A stretch of DNA of 52,735 nt from Acidimicrobiales bacterium (GTDB lineage Bacteria; Actinomycetota; Acidimicrobiia; Acidimicrobiales; MedAcidi-G1): positions 1-52,735 of the forward strand of contig JAERSW010000001.1 in the NCBI GenBank assembly GCA_016845305.1. Direction: 5' to 3'. This document shows positions 51,859 through 52,735 of the stretch, piece by piece. The notes under the pieces were generated by a model, which saw only the letters and a program-made list of their open reading frames with translations, ran no database searches and had not been told where the DNA came from. Made by a program: the position numbers and the translations under genes. Every line of letters begins with the position of its first letter. Position 1 is the first letter of the stretch.

Positions 51859-52735
51859 ATGCGTCGACATCGACGTGTTCTGATGGCCCTGGGCCTCGCG
51901 TTCACCCTGATCGCCAGCGCCTGTGGGTCCGACGGAGACGACAGTTCTTCGTCCGCAAGCTCGTCGGGGGGTGACTCGGCCGCGGCGACCACCGCCGCAC
52001 CGGCCACCACCGCCGCACCGGCGACCACCGCCGCTCCGGCCACCACGGCCGCTCCGGAGCCCGAGGAGGTCGGCACCGAGGCCGATCACCTGGGTGACGG
52101 CAGCCTCGGCGAGGTCCGGGTCGGTCCGGGCGAGGAGATCCAGATCCGGTCGCTGAACGCGATCTCCGGTGACGTGGCCTGCCTCGGCATCCCGAACCAG
52201 CGCGGTGTCGAGCTCGCGATCCGCGACTACGGCCAGATCGGTGGCCACGACGTCACGATCGGCACCGGTCTCGACGACCTGTGCTCGGCCGACGGTGGCC
52301 AGGCGGCCGCCCAGACGATCGTCGCCGACGACCAGGTCGTGGGCGTGATCGGCACCTCCTGTTCGGGCGCTGCGGCGGCTGCGGCTCCGCTGATCTCCGA
52401 GGCCGGCATGGTCATGATCTCCGGTTCGAACACCTCGCCGTCGCTGACCAGCGACCTCGCGGGCACGGCCGGCGAGAACAACTACGAGGGCTACTACCGC
52501 ACGGCGCACAACGACCTGTACCAGGGCGCCGCCGCGGCACTGTTCGCCTTCGAGGTGCTGGGCAAGACGACGGCCGCCGCCATCCACGACGGCGACCCGT
52601 ACACCAACGGCCTGGCCCAGGCGTTCGCCGATGCCTTCGAGGCCGCCGGTGGCACCATGACCGGCTTCACCGCCGTGAACAAGGGCGACACCGACATGAT
52701 CCCGGTCCTGACCGAGATCGCCGCCGGTGCCCCCG
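51859..52735 (+). CDS. ABC transporter substrate-binding lipoprotein (LivK-like), partial
   Basis: The frame is open from the ATG at 51859 (GGAGGGG upstream) to the window end: 292 codons, no stop. A lipoprotein signal peptide ends in the lipobox SAC with Cys22. It is followed by an Asp/Ser stretch and four TTAAPA units (about 43-65), a flexible wall-spanning linker. A periplasmic-binding-protein fold of the branched-chain amino acid type (Peripla_BP_6) begins with IRSLNAISGDVACLGIPNQRG and includes GVIGTSCSGAAAAAAPLIS and HDGDPYTNGLAQAF. The ligand may be an amide, urea or amino acid; the permease and ATPase genes would lie beyond the window. Confidence 0.9.
   Translation, partial: MRRHRRVLMALGLAFTLIASACGSDGDDSSSSASSSGGDSAAATTAAPATTAAPATTAAPATTAAPEPEEVGTEADHLGDGSLGEVRVGPGEEIQIRSLNAISGDVACLGIPNQRGVELAIRDYGQIGGHDVTIGTGLDDLCSADGGQAAAQTIVADDQVVGVIGTSCSGAAAAAAPLISEAGMVMISGSNTSPSLTSDLAGTAGENNYEGYYRTAHNDLYQGAAAALFAFEVLGKTTAAAIHDGDPYTNGLAQAFADAFEAAGGTMTGFTAVNKGDTDMIPVLTEIAAGAP

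Overview
The window is a GC-rich, actinobacterial-type chromosome segment. Codons end overwhelmingly in G or C, many genes have no Shine-Dalgarno site and start 6-8 nt after a TANNNT -10 box (leaderless), and DUF222/HNH, LhgO, GcvT-fused demethylating dehydrogenases and a TTAAPA-tailed lipoprotein are present. An Acidimicrobiia-like (Ilumatobacter/Iamia-type) host is my best inference; no rRNA or tRNA gene is present to confirm it.

Layout. 0-11.4 kb holds small-molecule catabolism: alanine dehydrogenase, L-2-hydroxyglutarate oxidase, a DUF1214 protein, a LysR regulator divergent from a 3-hydroxyisobutyrate-dehydrogenase-like enzyme, then an MttB-family methyltransferase, a dimethylglycine-dehydrogenase-like FAD/GcvT protein and a second FAD amine oxidase. 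This looks like an N-methyl (betaine-type) demethylation route. 11.4-15.1 kb holds a CMD-family protein, a leucine-rich-repeat-variant protein, an RDD membrane protein and a PhyH dioxygenase. 15.2-21.1 kb is a patch of small regulatory and nuclease genes: an HD (alarmone-hydrolase-like) protein, a hicAB pair, a convergent higA/higB-like pair, a TauD dioxygenase, a frame-disrupted small gene, a PD-(D/E)XK-RAMA nuclease split by an in-frame TAG, and a NYN ribonuclease preceded by two perfect hairpins.

21.1-37.6 kb is an integrated element with visibly lower GC. It is flanked by a 140-bp direct repeat (21103-21242 and 37446-37585, 5 mismatches) that is the 3' end of an acyl-CoA dehydrogenase gene, and all five differences are synonymous. 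A tyrosine recombinase abuts the intact gene. The element carries an excisionase-like HTH protein, a primase-like (AEP) replication protein, a Cas4/RecB-like nuclease and, as cargo, a five-gene, translationally coupled, leftward operon: a large Eco57I-type adenine methyltransferase, a PLD-SNF2 helicase, two NucS/DUF91-like nuclease-fold proteins (one with DUF5655) and a small Cys-rich protein. This is the best candidate for an undescribed defence system here. It resembles DISARM or type-ISP restriction in parts but lacks drmA/drmB.

37.6-52.7 kb returns to host genes: acyl-CoA dehydrogenase with a palindromic operator, an MFS exporter, valyl-tRNA synthetase, an enoyl-CoA hydratase, a YtcJ-like amidohydrolase, a DUF222/HNH protein, and a tightly coupled operon of a second amidohydrolase, a COG0523 metallochaperone GTPase and a serine hydrolase. 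A TetR regulator with overlapping operators then lies divergent from an ABC substrate-binding lipoprotein that runs off the window end.
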